Of a stretch of DNA of 64,000 nt, positions 53,462 through 62,093 are shown piece by piece. The stretch is from contig NZ_CP009506.1 of assembly GCF_000970085.1 (NCBI RefSeq), forward strand, positions 4,588,001-4,652,000, given 5' to 3'. The notes below the pieces were generated by a model. It had not been told where the DNA came from, made no database searches, and worked only from the letters and a program-made list of their open reading frames with translations. The stretch's first letter is position 1. Each line of letters begins with the position of its first letter. The position numbers were made by a program, and so were the translations under genes. The stretch comes from Methanosarcina siciliae T4/M. Its GTDB lineage: Archaea; Halobacteriota; Methanosarcinia; Methanosarcinales; Methanosarcinaceae.

Positions 53462-55882
53462 TCAGGCCTCCTTGCAAAGTCTCTTAAGGTTGGTGGGCTG
53501 TGCCGAGACGTCGAATTTGATCTTCGGGCCGGAGATAATCTTCTTCTTCTTCCAGTCAATTTCCCATCCGTGTTTGGCCTCGAGCTCCTTGAGAAGCGCT
53601 TCACGCTTGGCAAGCGGTAGGTCAGCCTCATTCCTGACGAACTTCCACCAGTCATCCGGATCTGCTCCAATGTACTTCTTGTGAAGCTCCATCCAGTGGG
53701 TCAGTTTAATGGACCTTCCCATGCTGTTGTCAGATGGACGGATGCAGGCTTTTGCCATCATCGGGATTGCTTCCTGCCAGGTCTCTGCGGTGGTCAGGAG
53801 GAATTCGGGAGCCGGTGGGATTGGCATCTCTTCGCCGTTTCTGGCGTCGTAGACTTTCCACTTGTCTTCTTCATAGGTCTTGGCAATCAGGGCTCTCCTG
53901 TACTTGGAACTGTGCGGGCCGAGTACTGCAGGGATACCCAGGATGTTACAGCCGGTACCGATAGAGGAAGCCTTCTGGGAGAATGCACCCCAGGCAAGTC
54001 CGCAGGCACCTACACGGTTCAGGATGTAGTCTGAGATTTCTGCGAGATTGCCTTCAAGAGTCCTCTGGGCAAAGATAGACGCAACTTTCTCGGCTGCACC
54101 GGTGATGTGAGCGTTTGAAACGCAGGACCCGATGTTGGCAAGTCCACCGCATTCGAATCCGCCGGGGAACCTCTCATAAAGGGTCTTGCCGTCGTCGTCC
54201 TTGAACATACCAATGTCCATTGCTCCGCAGCCCGTGGTAACCACAATGAAGTTCCTCTTCAGGAATTCTTCTGCGATATAGTAGACGTCCTTTGTGCCTT
54301 CTGCATAGTTCGGGCATCCGATGATTGCAATAATACCGGGCGTGGTACCCATGACAAGATTCAGGCCTTCTGCACGGATTTCAGCATCAGAAACCTGTCC
54401 TCTGCCGGCTCTCATCCAGCCTTTCTCTTCTGCAATCTGCTTCTGGGCAACCTTTTCTATTATGTTGAGGATCGGGATCTCTTTCTTACATACCTGCTCG
54501 CAGCGGCGGCATCCGATACAGACATCGTGGAGTTCCCCAAGATATGATAGGTCTCCTTCCTTTGCAAATCCCATGGCTTCCGGGATGTCAAGTTCTTCCG
54601 GACAGGCCAGCAGGCAGGCTCCGCAGTCTGCACATTTTGCGACCCAGTCTGCGAATTCCTCGTCAGTGGGAATTGCAGTAATGCCTTCTGCATCACGGAT
54701 CGGGCCCATTTCCATAGTAAGCCTGATACAGAGTTCACCGAGTTTGTCGTAGTCCAGCATCACACAACCCGGAATTGCTCCTGACTTGAGTTCCTCAATG
54801 ACATCATCGACATTGGCATCGGTCCTGTTCGGAAGTCCGTACATGATCTTTGCATTGGAAGCGATGACCGGAATCTTAAGTTTCTGGGCTTCAGGTACAA
54901 TATCACCGCGGACGCACTGTTCGTCCACAACAATGACATCAGGCATTCCGGAGCGAATGACTTTCAGTTCCTTGGACATGGAACCGATGACCTTGGCATA
55001 TGGGGGTCTCCTGTCAGCTTCCTTGTACCTTGAAAGGTCTATTGCGGTACAGCAGAGCCCGGCAATTTCCATCTTGTCGGTCAGTTCATGTTCTTCCATG
55101 TAATCCATCATGTAGGTGACACCGCCTACATTATGCCCGATCACACACAGGAAAGGCTTGGACTTGTCAATTGTCCCCATCCCGATTTCTATCAGAGGAG
55201 CCTCTGGATCAGCTTTCGGGAAGTCGTATGCTGCAACCTGCACAACATCGGAAATTTCCATACCTACGTGGTCCAGGCTACCACTGAAGAGAGCTTTAGA
55301 ATCATAGTCGATCTCTGCGGATTCCTGGCCTGCATGGACGGTTGCAAGCAGCTGGGTTAGCTGTTCTTCTACGAACTCCATGGCTGGTTTTATTTCACCG
55401 AGGTTCTTGGGACTGAGTCCTGTGCTGATTGTGATATTCGGAGTAAGCACATTTGACTGCCCGAGGTTGAGGGGTAAGTCTTCTCCGAAGGTTTCAATCA
55501 GGTGGTCAAGCAGGTGGCGGCCGTGGGCAGCGTGGCAGGCAGTACCTGTAATCACACGGAGGAAGAATTCTCTTCCATTGTGGCCCAGCATGTCAATACC
55601 ACAAGCACCTCTCTTGTTCCCTGAGAGATCACAGGGGCCGTAGGTACAGTAGCAGCACTGGTCACACATCGGGGTAATGACAGGCTCGTAGCGGTCAAGC
55701 AGTTTGAAGTTCCAGTCATCCCTGTAAGACTCGAGTCCCGGGAAAAGTGTGGGACCTGCTTTCTCGAGCTCCTTTGCTTTTTCTTCAGCAGCCTCCTTTG
55801 CTGCCCCTACAATGTTATTAATAGTGATCTGAACGGATTCAAGATCTTCTATTGAAAAATTCCCGGTAGTTAATTTGCTCAT
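53462..55882 (-). CDS. cdhA: CODH/ACS alpha subunit CdhA, solitary
   Basis: 806 residues; AGGAGGT lies 10 or so bases upstream of the ATG (minus strand 55882). Cys73/76/77/79/84/94 (CDQCCYCTYGPCDLSG and RGACG) are B/D-cluster ligands. Two further 4Fe-4S motifs (CADCGACLLAC and CIGCRRCEQVC, about residues 417-470) mark it as the archaeal alpha subunit rather than bacterial CooS. The C-terminal half (TGCGAMDIG, GSCVSNAHI) holds C-cluster residues. It would oxidise CO or reduce CO2. No cdhB, C, D or E genes flank it. M. acetivorans has such an isolated copy, CdhA3, next to msrE, reported to influence expression of the full complexes; I rely on memory for that. Confidence 0.92.
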   Translation of the reverse strand: MSKLTTGNFSIEDLESVQITINNIVGAAKEAAEEKAKELEKAGPTLFPGLESYRDDWNFKLLDRYEPVITPMCDQCCYCTYGPCDLSGNKRGACGIDMLGHNGREFFLRVITGTACHAAHGRHLLDHLIETFGEDLPLNLGQSNVLTPNITISTGLSPKNLGEIKPAMEFVEEQLTQLLATVHAGQESAEIDYDSKALFSGSLDHVGMEISDVVQVAAYDFPKADPEAPLIEIGMGTIDKSKPFLCVIGHNVGGVTYMMDYMEEHELTDKMEIAGLCCTAIDLSRYKEADRRPPYAKVIGSMSKELKVIRSGMPDVIVVDEQCVRGDIVPEAQKLKIPVIASNAKIMYGLPNRTDANVDDVIEELKSGAIPGCVMLDYDKLGELCIRLTMEMGPIRDAEGITAIPTDEEFADWVAKCADCGACLLACPEELDIPEAMGFAKEGDLSYLGELHDVCIGCRRCEQVCKKEIPILNIIEKVAQKQIAEEKGWMRAGRGQVSDAEIRAEGLNLVMGTTPGIIAIIGCPNYAEGTKDVYYIAEEFLKRNFIVVTTGCGAMDIGMFKDDDGKTLYERFPGGFECGGLANIGSCVSNAHITGAAEKVASIFAQRTLEGNLAEISDYILNRVGACGLAWGAFSQKASSIGTGCNILGIPAVLGPHSSKYRRALIAKTYEEDKWKVYDARNGEEMPIPPAPEFLLTTAETWQEAIPMMAKACIRPSDNSMGRSIKLTHWMELHKKYIGADPDDWWKFVRNEADLPLAKREALLKELEAKHGWEIDWKKKKIISGPKIKFDVSAQPTNLKRLCKEA

Positions 55883-56021
55883 TTTAGCTTTACCTCCTAA
55901 ATGCGCTTAAAGTCAACTTCACCAGGACGATTGCAATTCCGATATGCGGCAGATTTTTAATGATTATACAGTATATATTTTGATTTTGCCGTCTGTTTCA
56001 AGTTACAACCGTTTAAATCAG
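55883..56021 (-). promoter_or_regulatory. cdhA promoter region
   Basis: On the minus strand, 'aaaatatatactgtataatc' (about 55963-55982) is a TATA-like cluster ~85-100 bases before the start codon, and AGGAGGT sits just ahead of it. Confidence 0.5.
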
Positions 56022-56133
56022 AGCTTACGCAGTTGAAGGTCAAAATCGAATACTCCGGAACTGTGGTTTAAATTTATTTTTAGGTTGATGAAAGTTCAAT
56101 ACCAGAGACCACTCTGTTCACCTGCGTAAGTTA
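56022..56133. mobile_element. MITE-like element, ~110 bp
   Basis: The left end 'cttacgcagttgaa' (56024-56037) and the right end, read on the minus strand as 'cttacgcaggtgaa', are inverted repeats differing at one base. Between them lie ~85 bases with no open frame. No target-site duplication is clear. Non-autonomous terminal-inverted-repeat element is the best description. Confidence 0.55.
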
Positions 56134-56314
56134 TGCACAATATATATTAAATTTGTAGATATATAATATTTATGTTATAAAATTTTCCTTATTTTTTAAC
56201 AAAGAAAGAAGGATCGTCTAATACCGTTTTTACAAAATATTGGATAAAAACCCTGTTAAGAAGATTTTTACAAACCCAAAAAAAGAAGCTTTAAAAAATG
56301 GAGAACGGAGGTTC

Positions 56315-56734
56315 TCAACTCACCCTTATTGTAACATTCATTTCCGGAACATCTTTTACAGAAAAAATGTAAGTTCCCGGGGTATTAAAGGTATAACTAT
56401 AAGGTACACTGTAAGCCATCTCCTGATCAGGGAAAAGGCCGTCTTCACTTACCAGGACATAGGTTCCCTGCCTTTTGCCACTCCACCAGGAGACCGTATC
56501 CCCTGCCAGGACATCCAGTTCGGAAGGTCTTGTTACATTATAATACTCAAGGCGGACAATATGCTCCTTTCCATCCGAAACAACATTTTCCGTCGGTACG
56601 TTTTCCTGCGATTCCGTTACTACGGCTTCTGAAGCAGCGGAGTCCTCTGTCCCGGAACCCGCATCCTCCTCGGCACAGCCGGAGGCAAACAAAAACACAA
56701 ACACTAGAAATAAAACCAGAATTTTCCCTTTCAT
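56315..56734 (-). CDS. Lipoprotein with cupredoxin-like domain
   Basis: 139 residues from ATG 56734, which has GGTGAG upstream; 56746 is also open. Signal peptide with lipobox LFASGC, so the Cys is probably lipid-anchored. A ~30-residue acidic/Ser/Thr linker leads to a small beta-sandwich domain (VLAGDTVSWWSGKR, TFNTPGTYIFSVKDVPEMNVTIRV) that resembles plastocyanin folds. The His and Cys copper ligands are not found in their usual places, so copper binding is doubtful. It may be a surface binding protein. Stand-alone gene. Confidence 0.72.
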   Translation of the reverse strand: MKGKILVLFLVFVFLFASGCAEEDAGSGTEDSAASEAVVTESQENVPTENVVSDGKEHIVRLEYYNVTRPSELDVLAGDTVSWWSGKRQGTYVLVSEDGLFPDQEMAYSVPYSYTFNTPGTYIFSVKDVPEMNVTIRVS

Positions 56735-56845
56735 GAATCTCACCATCTTTTAGTCTGTATTTATAAGATAATTTATATTCATTATCTTTTTGATAGATTT
56801 AAGACTTGAACGGGAAAGAACAAAAAAGAAATAAAAAATGATTTA

Positions 56846-56917
56846 CGTCCCGACTGAGACTTGAACTCAGGTCTAAGGCTCCGCAGGCCTCAAGGATATC
56901 CACTACCCTATCGGGAC
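56846..56917 (-). tRNA. tRNA-Arg (anticodon GCG)
   Basis: Minus-strand cloverleaf: acceptor GTCCCGA (56917-56911) with TCGGGAC, discriminator G at 56846. Anticodon stem GAGGC/GCCTT encloses CTGCGGA, so anticodon GCG (Arg, CGC/CGU). T arm CTGAG-TTCAAGT-CTCAG. No intron; CCA not encoded. Confidence 0.93.
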
Positions 56918-57089
56918 ACAAGCGAGCACCACTCATAAGCACATTCTAGAATATAAACTTTGTTACTCAAAAAGTGACCGAACCTGCAGTGCGTCGGGCT
57001 TTTTTCCCCGAAAATGGGGAGAGAAAAACCTGTTTCCATGGCTTCAATATCAATAAAGATTAAATGCAACAAGGTCTTTTTTATAATTT

Positions 57090-58274
57090 ATGTCGATGAC
57101 CATAGGCCTTGCAGGAAAGCCCAATGCGGGCAAATCCACTTTCTTCAAAGCTGCTACCCTTGCAGATGTTGAAATTGCAAATTATCCTTTCACAACTATC
57201 AACGCAAACCACGGCGTCACATATGTCAGGACTGAGTGCCCCTGTAAAGAGAAGGAAAAAACATGCGGGAAGTGTGTGGACGGTGTCAGGCTTGTTCCGA
57301 TAGATATCATTGACGTGGCAGGGCTTGTGCCGGACGCCTGCAAAGGGAGGGGACTCGGAAACACTTTCCTGGACGAGCTCCGACAAGCCCAGGCAATAGT
57401 TCATGTTGTAGATGCCTCAGGCGGGACAGACGCCGAAGGGAACCCTGTAGAAATAGGAGACCACGACCCACTCGATGATGTGGCTTTCCTGAACAGGGAA
57501 ATTACCATGTGGCTCTATGGAATTCTGGAAAGAAACTGGATGAAGCTTTCCAGAAAAATCCAGGCCGAAGGGTTAAAGCTCGAGATCGTGATTTCAGAAC
57601 AGCTAGCAGGGGCAGGGATAAAGGAATCTCACGTAAACGCTGCCTTGATCGACACCGGACTTGCAAGGGTGGATCATGTTAAATGGACTGAAGAAGACAT
57701 GATCCGGCTCTGCGATGCAATGAGGGAGATCAGCAAACCCCTGCTTATTGCTGCAAATAAAGCAGATATTGCCCCGAGAGAAAACCTGGACAAACTCAAA
57801 GAACTTGACAGGATAGTAGTCCCTACGAGTGCAGCTGCCGAGTTGGCTTTGAAATCCGCGGCAAAAAGCGGGATAATCAGGTACGCACCCGGGGACCCAA
57901 ACTTTGAGCTGCTTACAGAAGACCTTACAAAAGCCCAGAAGAAAGGGCTTGAAGCCATCCATAAAGTGATTGAACGGCTTGGCACCACAGGGGTTCAGGA
58001 ATGCATAAACAGGACGGTCTTTGAACTTCTGGATCTCATTGTAGTATATCCCGTAGAAGACGAAGGAAAATGGTCCGACAAAGTAGGGAATATACTTCCG
58101 GACGCCTATCTTATGAAAAGAGGTTCTACCTGCCACGATCTTGCATACCAGATCCATACCGAGATAGGAGACCGTTTCCTGTATGCTGTAGATGCAAGGA
58201 CAAGACTCAGGCTCGGGGAAAAGCATGAGCTGAAAAACGGAGACGTAATCAAGATCGTATCTACTGCAAAATGA
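57090..58274 (+). CDS. Obg/DRG-related GTPase with TGS domain
   Basis: 394 residues. G1 is GLAGKPNAGKST, G3 is DVAGLVPDA, G4 is NKAD, and the C-terminal TGS domain ends the protein (YAVDARTRLRLGEKHELKNGDVIKIV). A Cys-rich insert (CPCKEKEKTCGKC) near residue 50 could bind zinc. It is the archaeal MJ1332-type member of the YchF/Obg superfamily, thought to act on ribosomes. It could start at 57096 instead. No ribosome-binding site is seen, so translation may be leaderless. It heads a co-directional group with the two following genes. Confidence 0.88.
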   Translation: MSMTIGLAGKPNAGKSTFFKAATLADVEIANYPFTTINANHGVTYVRTECPCKEKEKTCGKCVDGVRLVPIDIIDVAGLVPDACKGRGLGNTFLDELRQAQAIVHVVDASGGTDAEGNPVEIGDHDPLDDVAFLNREITMWLYGILERNWMKLSRKIQAEGLKLEIVISEQLAGAGIKESHVNAALIDTGLARVDHVKWTEEDMIRLCDAMREISKPLLIAANKADIAPRENLDKLKELDRIVVPTSAAAELALKSAAKSGIIRYAPGDPNFELLTEDLTKAQKKGLEAIHKVIERLGTTGVQECINRTVFELLDLIVVYPVEDEGKWSDKVGNILPDAYLMKRGSTCHDLAYQIHTEIGDRFLYAVDARTRLRLGEKHELKNGDVIKIVSTAK

Positions 58275-58394
58275 TTTGCTGGAAAACAAGCTGAAAAGAA
58301 CCTGAAAGCCTGAAAAACATAAGATAAACAAAAAGACCAAACCAGTAAATAAGAAGTACCGGGCCATTTAAGGCATTTTTAGAAGGAATACTCA

Positions 58395-59069
58395 ATGGAC
58401 CTGCTTTCTTTTGGTCATCCTCTCTATGAGAGGTTCCTGGCCTGGCAAATAACGAGGTCAACTACAAAGACCCCGGAGCATGTAGCTATCATACTTAAGG
58501 AAACCGATCTCCTCGAACCTAAAGGGATGGAAACACTTCTGTCCGCGCTTCTCATATTCAAAAGGCACAAGGTAGAACTCGTGAGCATTTATGTAGATAT
58601 CCTTAAGGCTGAACAGCCACTGAAAACCGAGCTTGCGTCAACGCTTGGAACCAGCATTGAAGAAATCTTCACATGCCTCCCTTCCGAAACAGGATACAAA
58701 ATACACGGCCTTGAAGGAGAAGTAAAGAGCAGCCGGCAGGGCAAAGATTTTTTTGTATATGTATCACTCGGTTTCGGAGGAAGAGGAGAAATCACCCGGG
58801 CTGTAATTTCTATTCTTGAAGAAGTTAAGGAGGGAAGTGTCATCCCGGGAGAAGTTGACGAAAAAATGCTTGAATCCCACCTTCTTGTCAAGCACGAACC
58901 CGATATAATGATCCGTTCGGGCGGGCAGAAGCTTTCGGATTTCCTTGTCTGGCAGTCCGTATATTCTGAACTCTATTTTACGGACGTCAACTGGAAAGAT
59001 GTACGAAGAATAGACCTTTTGAGAGTAATAAGAGATTTCCAGAAGAGACAGAGAAGATACGGGAAGTGA
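58395..59069 (+). CDS. cis-Prenyltransferase-like protein, no DGNGRWA motif
   Basis: 224 residues. The C-terminal half is unmistakably UppS/cis-prenyltransferase: IRSGGQKLSDFLVWQSVYSE, LYFTDVNW, and the end RVIRDFQKRQRRYG. The N-terminal catalytic motif of normal enzymes (HVAIIMDGNGRW) is here HVAIILKETDLLEP, without the essential Asp. That is the pattern of the non-catalytic subunit (Nus1/NgBR) of eukaryotic enzymes. Methanosarcina mazei was reported to use a two-subunit cis-prenyltransferase, as I recall, for glycosyl-carrier lipids; this protein could be the accessory subunit. Confidence 0.82.
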   Translation: MDLLSFGHPLYERFLAWQITRSTTKTPEHVAIILKETDLLEPKGMETLLSALLIFKRHKVELVSIYVDILKAEQPLKTELASTLGTSIEEIFTCLPSETGYKIHGLEGEVKSSRQGKDFFVYVSLGFGGRGEITRAVISILEEVKEGSVIPGEVDEKMLESHLLVKHEPDIMIRSGGQKLSDFLVWQSVYSELYFTDVNWKDVRRIDLLRVIRDFQKRQRRYGK

Positions 59070-59075
59070 GAGGAG

Positions 59076-59603
59076 ATGGAGTTAGGAGATAAACCGTCCC
59101 GTTATGTTGTGGTAGTCTGCCCTAAATGCCGGCAGCATGCCCAGATAACCGAGACCGGGAAGAAAACGCTCAGGTGCCAGCACTGCGGAGCGCTCCTGAA
59201 GGCACGAAAACTCAGAATATTCGGCTCTTTCGAGGAATTACCCGAAGCCGTGGAATTCAGGACTCGCCTGCAGGCTGAGCTTTCCGGTAAAGGAAAAGGA
59301 ACTTTTTTCCTGAAACCCTCTCCTGAAGAAGCCGAAAACCCGGGTCCGGGAAATAGGTCCGGGAAAAAAACTGTCCAGTCTGGAACTGAAACCTCTTCTG
59401 AAAAAACATCCTCCAGAAAAGACCAGAGATCAATCCTCAAAGAGATCCTTAAGGCTTCGGGAGGGAAAATAGGAATTGAAGATTTTCGTGAGGAAGCTGT
59501 GGAAAAAGGGGTCAGTCGGGAGAGATTTGATATAATCATGAAAAAACTTATGGAAACAGGGGAGCTCTATTCTCCCGAACCAGGAATTGTAAAACTTGTA
59601 TAA
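59076..59603 (+). CDS. Zinc-ribbon / winged-helix protein
   Basis: 175 residues. Residues 14-40 are a zinc ribbon (CPKCRQHAQ...LRCQHCG). A linker rich in Ser/Lys/Glu follows, and residues ~110-175 form a winged-helix-like domain (LKEILKASGGKIGIEDFRE, then MKKLMETGELYSPEPGIVKL). Archaeal DUF5817-type proteins share this order and are thought to act on DNA. The gene starts 7 bases after the prenyltransferase stop, so it is co-transcribed. Function is not established. Confidence 0.75.
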   Translation: MELGDKPSRYVVVVCPKCRQHAQITETGKKTLRCQHCGALLKARKLRIFGSFEELPEAVEFRTRLQAELSGKGKGTFFLKPSPEEAENPGPGNRSGKKTVQSGTETSSEKTSSRKDQRSILKEILKASGGKIGIEDFREEAVEKGVSRERFDIIMKKLMETGELYSPEPGIVKLV

Positions 59604-60048
59604 TTTATGAGTACCGGAACTTTAAAGCTTGTATTATTTATGAAAGGTAAACTATAAAAAAGTCAATAAAAAGAGGTTAAAAGACCTTTACTGTCGGAAA
59701 AATTCTCTTTTTCGGATTTTCAGCAGCAGTTATTACGGAGTTGAGCGAGACAAACTTATATTAAGTACTAAAAGATTTACTATAATTGACTATTTAAAAG
59801 AAGGATTTAATCCTTTTTGATCAATCAAGAAATAGCTAATTATATTCAATGATAATTATATGGACCCGGGCTCGTGGAAAAACCAATAATGAGCCATGGA
59901 AACTGCTTACTGAAACTTTACTGAAACCAGTTAATACTTAAATACTTATTGAGACCTGTACAGATGTTTAATATACGGTCTTTATGGTTTCATCACGATT
60001 ATCCGTAAAGTTCACGGAATTGATACAGGGTATAACGGTGTTATAGAC
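59604..60048. other. Intergenic, nrpR promoter
   Basis: 445 bases. 'aacttgtataatttatga' near 59594 recurs as 'agcttgtattatttatga' near 59626. Several 'actgaaac' repeats at 59905-59935 precede nrpR. A clear NrpR-type operator is not found. No gene seen. Confidence 0.4.
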
Positions 60049-61023
60049 ATGATGGACCCGCAAATCGAGCGAAAACTTATTGAAATTATGAGGGTGATTC
60101 ACGAAAGTGACAAACCGATAGGTGCCCGGGCAATAGCTGACGAATTAAACAACCGGGGCTATGATATAGGAGAGAGGGCTGTCCGCTACCATCTGAGGAT
60201 CCTTGATGAGAGAGGGTTTACGAACAAACACGGGTATGCCGGGCGTACGCTTACGGATCTTGGAGAAAGCGAGATGAATGATGCCCTCATTGGGGATCGT
60301 TTTGGTTTTGTAATATCCAGGATAGAAGAAATGGCATTCAGAACCACTTATGACCCTGAAACGGAGAAAGGAGATGTTGTGGTAAATATCTCTTATTTTG
60401 ACAAAGACGATTTCGAAACTGTTATTGAATTGATTTCGTATACTGCTCACGCGGGGTATATGATAAGCCCGAGGGTACGGATCTTCGAAGAGGACTCGGA
60501 ATCCGAAATTCACCTCCCGCCCGGGAAAATAGGAATAGCTACCGTTTGCAGTGTCACTTTTGACGGACTTCTCCTGAAAGCAGGCATTCCCGTAGAACCC
60601 GCCTATGGAGGGATCCTCCAGATAGAAAACAAGGAACCATCACGTTTCCTTGACCTGATTTCCTACAGTGGGACCTCCATTGACCCGATAAAGATTTTCA
60701 TGAATCGGACTCCTACATCCGTTCTTGAGGTCCTTGAAAAAGGAGATGGAAAAATCCTTGCCAATATGCGACAAATAAATGCTTCCGCTTATGAGACGGC
60801 AAAAGGAATTATAAAAAAGGCAGAAAAAGTGGATCTGGCAGGCTGCATTACCATAGGAGAAATTGATGAGTTCTTACTTGGAGCTCCGGTTGAAACCGGA
60901 AAGTTCGGGGTTGCTGTAGTCGGAGGAATTAACGGGGTCTGTGCTCTCGAGGAAACAGGGATTGAGATCGAAACAAACCCGATTTCTATGATGCTTGACT
61001 ACCAAACAATGTCAGAGATATGA
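60049..61023 (+). CDS. nrpR: Nitrogen regulator NrpR
   Basis: 324 residues. A winged helix (residues ~8-70; IEIMRVIHESDKPIGARAIA, then RAVRYHLRILDERGF) is followed by one NrpR effector domain (DUF128, ~80-320). NrpR represses nitrogen-fixation and ammonia-assimilation genes until 2-oxoglutarate rises. One DNA-binding plus one effector domain is the NrpRI arrangement of Methanosarcina, which works with a separate domain-only NrpRII. Start is ATG 60049 or the next codon. Monocistronic, with a long upstream region. Confidence 0.9.
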   Translation: MMDPQIERKLIEIMRVIHESDKPIGARAIADELNNRGYDIGERAVRYHLRILDERGFTNKHGYAGRTLTDLGESEMNDALIGDRFGFVISRIEEMAFRTTYDPETEKGDVVVNISYFDKDDFETVIELISYTAHAGYMISPRVRIFEEDSESEIHLPPGKIGIATVCSVTFDGLLLKAGIPVEPAYGGILQIENKEPSRFLDLISYSGTSIDPIKIFMNRTPTSVLEVLEKGDGKILANMRQINASAYETAKGIIKKAEKVDLAGCITIGEIDEFLLGAPVETGKFGVAVVGGINGVCALEETGIEIETNPISMMLDYQTMSEI

Positions 61024-61053
61024 ACCGCACATTATGGGACATGAGGCAGGTCT

Positions 61054-61716
61054 ATGCTCAGACTGACAGTACTGTACGATAACGAGGCATGTCCCGGTTT
61101 TACAGGAAGCTGGGGGTTTTCGGCACTTCTTGAAACCGACAGAGAAACCCTTCTTTTCGACACCGGATGGGATGGGACTCTGCTTCTAAAGCATATGGAA
61201 AAAATTGGCATCGACCCCGCCTGTATAAGTAAGCTTGTCCTTTCCCACCAGCACTGGGACCATATAGGGGGTCTGCCTGAACTTCTTTGCGCAAATTCCC
61301 GACTCACCGTGTACGTCCCCTCATCTTTTTCAGAGAATCTCAAAAAGGAAATTCGGAAGAGGGCTGACCTTGTAGAGATAAAGGAAACCACCGAGATATC
61401 TGAAGGGATATGGAGCACGGGAGAACTTGGAGATAAAATAAAAGAGCAGTCCCTTGTCCTGAGCACGGAAAGCGGATCTTATGTGCTTACAGGCTGCGCT
61501 CATCCGGGAATTGAGGCAATTCTGGATGCTGCCCTTTACTGTGGAAAAATTAAAGGGATTCTTGGAGGACTTCATGATAGCGAGAATTTTGAGCGACTTA
61601 AAGAGATGGAACTGATAGCAGCCGGACACTGCACTGTTCACAAGGAAAAAATAAGAAATGCTTTTCCGTCTAAATATACGGATACGCGAGCTGGCATGCT
61701 CTTTGAACTCCATTAA
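61054..61716 (+). CDS. Metallo-beta-lactamase-fold hydrolase
   Basis: 220 residues. The metal motif reads SHQHWDHIGG (family HxHxDH), with LLFDTGW earlier and LTGCAHPGIEAIL and LGGLHD later supplying further ligands. This set resembles the family of 7,8-dihydropterin-6-methyl...aminobenzene-phosphate synthase, used in methanopterin synthesis, but it is shorter than those (~220 against ~260 or more). It starts 30 bases after nrpR. Substrate is uncertain. Confidence 0.82.
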   Translation: MLRLTVLYDNEACPGFTGSWGFSALLETDRETLLFDTGWDGTLLLKHMEKIGIDPACISKLVLSHQHWDHIGGLPELLCANSRLTVYVPSSFSENLKKEIRKRADLVEIKETTEISEGIWSTGELGDKIKEQSLVLSTESGSYVLTGCAHPGIEAILDAALYCGKIKGILGGLHDSENFERLKEMELIAAGHCTVHKEKIRNAFPSKYTDTRAGMLFELH

Positions 61717-62093
61717 GTGCAAATTAAAAGGAAGAAGCTTTTTTTCAAAAAAACATCTCTACTTGAAGAATTACTGTCGTTGTAATCCGTATGAAAAGTC
61801 AATATATTAAGTACTCTTGTTAGCCCTTACTTCACACTTAAATTCAAAAAGATGCGGAGTAGGCTCTTAAAGGATGGATGGTTAGAAATACAATGGCTTC
61901 CAACAAGAATAAGGACTTTGTGCAGATAACTGAAAATCAGACATGGTAGACCGGACTGTCATGAAAGTCTGATTTCAGAGTTATTTCTGCCAAATATGAT
62001 TCAAATAAACTTACTTTGAACAGCTACTTCTTAAGATACGGGAAAAGGAAGAGGGGAACCCGCATCTAAAATGAAATTAAGGGAGAAAAATCG
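61717..62093. other. Intergenic upstream of sufC
   Basis: 377 bases. The hairpin at 61926-61985 lies here; 'gggag' near 62085 precedes sufC. Otherwise empty. Confidence 0.4.
61926..61985 (+). promoter_or_regulatory. Long hairpin in the sufC leader
   Basis: ATAACTGAAAATCAGAC (61926-61942) pairs with GTCTGATTTCAGAGTTAT (61967-61984 or so) with two small bulges, then CATG pairs with CATG inside. It sits ~110 bases before sufC. A leader element controlling the Suf operon is possible; no known riboswitch class is recognised. Confidence 0.5.

Noticed and set aside
57603..58367. 254-codon reverse frame over the GTPase gene
   Set aside because: Shadow of a well-conserved gene; Cys/Phe-rich composition is typical of antisense frames.
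61926..61990. A tRNA-like gene upstream of sufC
   Set aside because: The stem-loop has no T-arm consensus and no cloverleaf; it is a single long hairpin.
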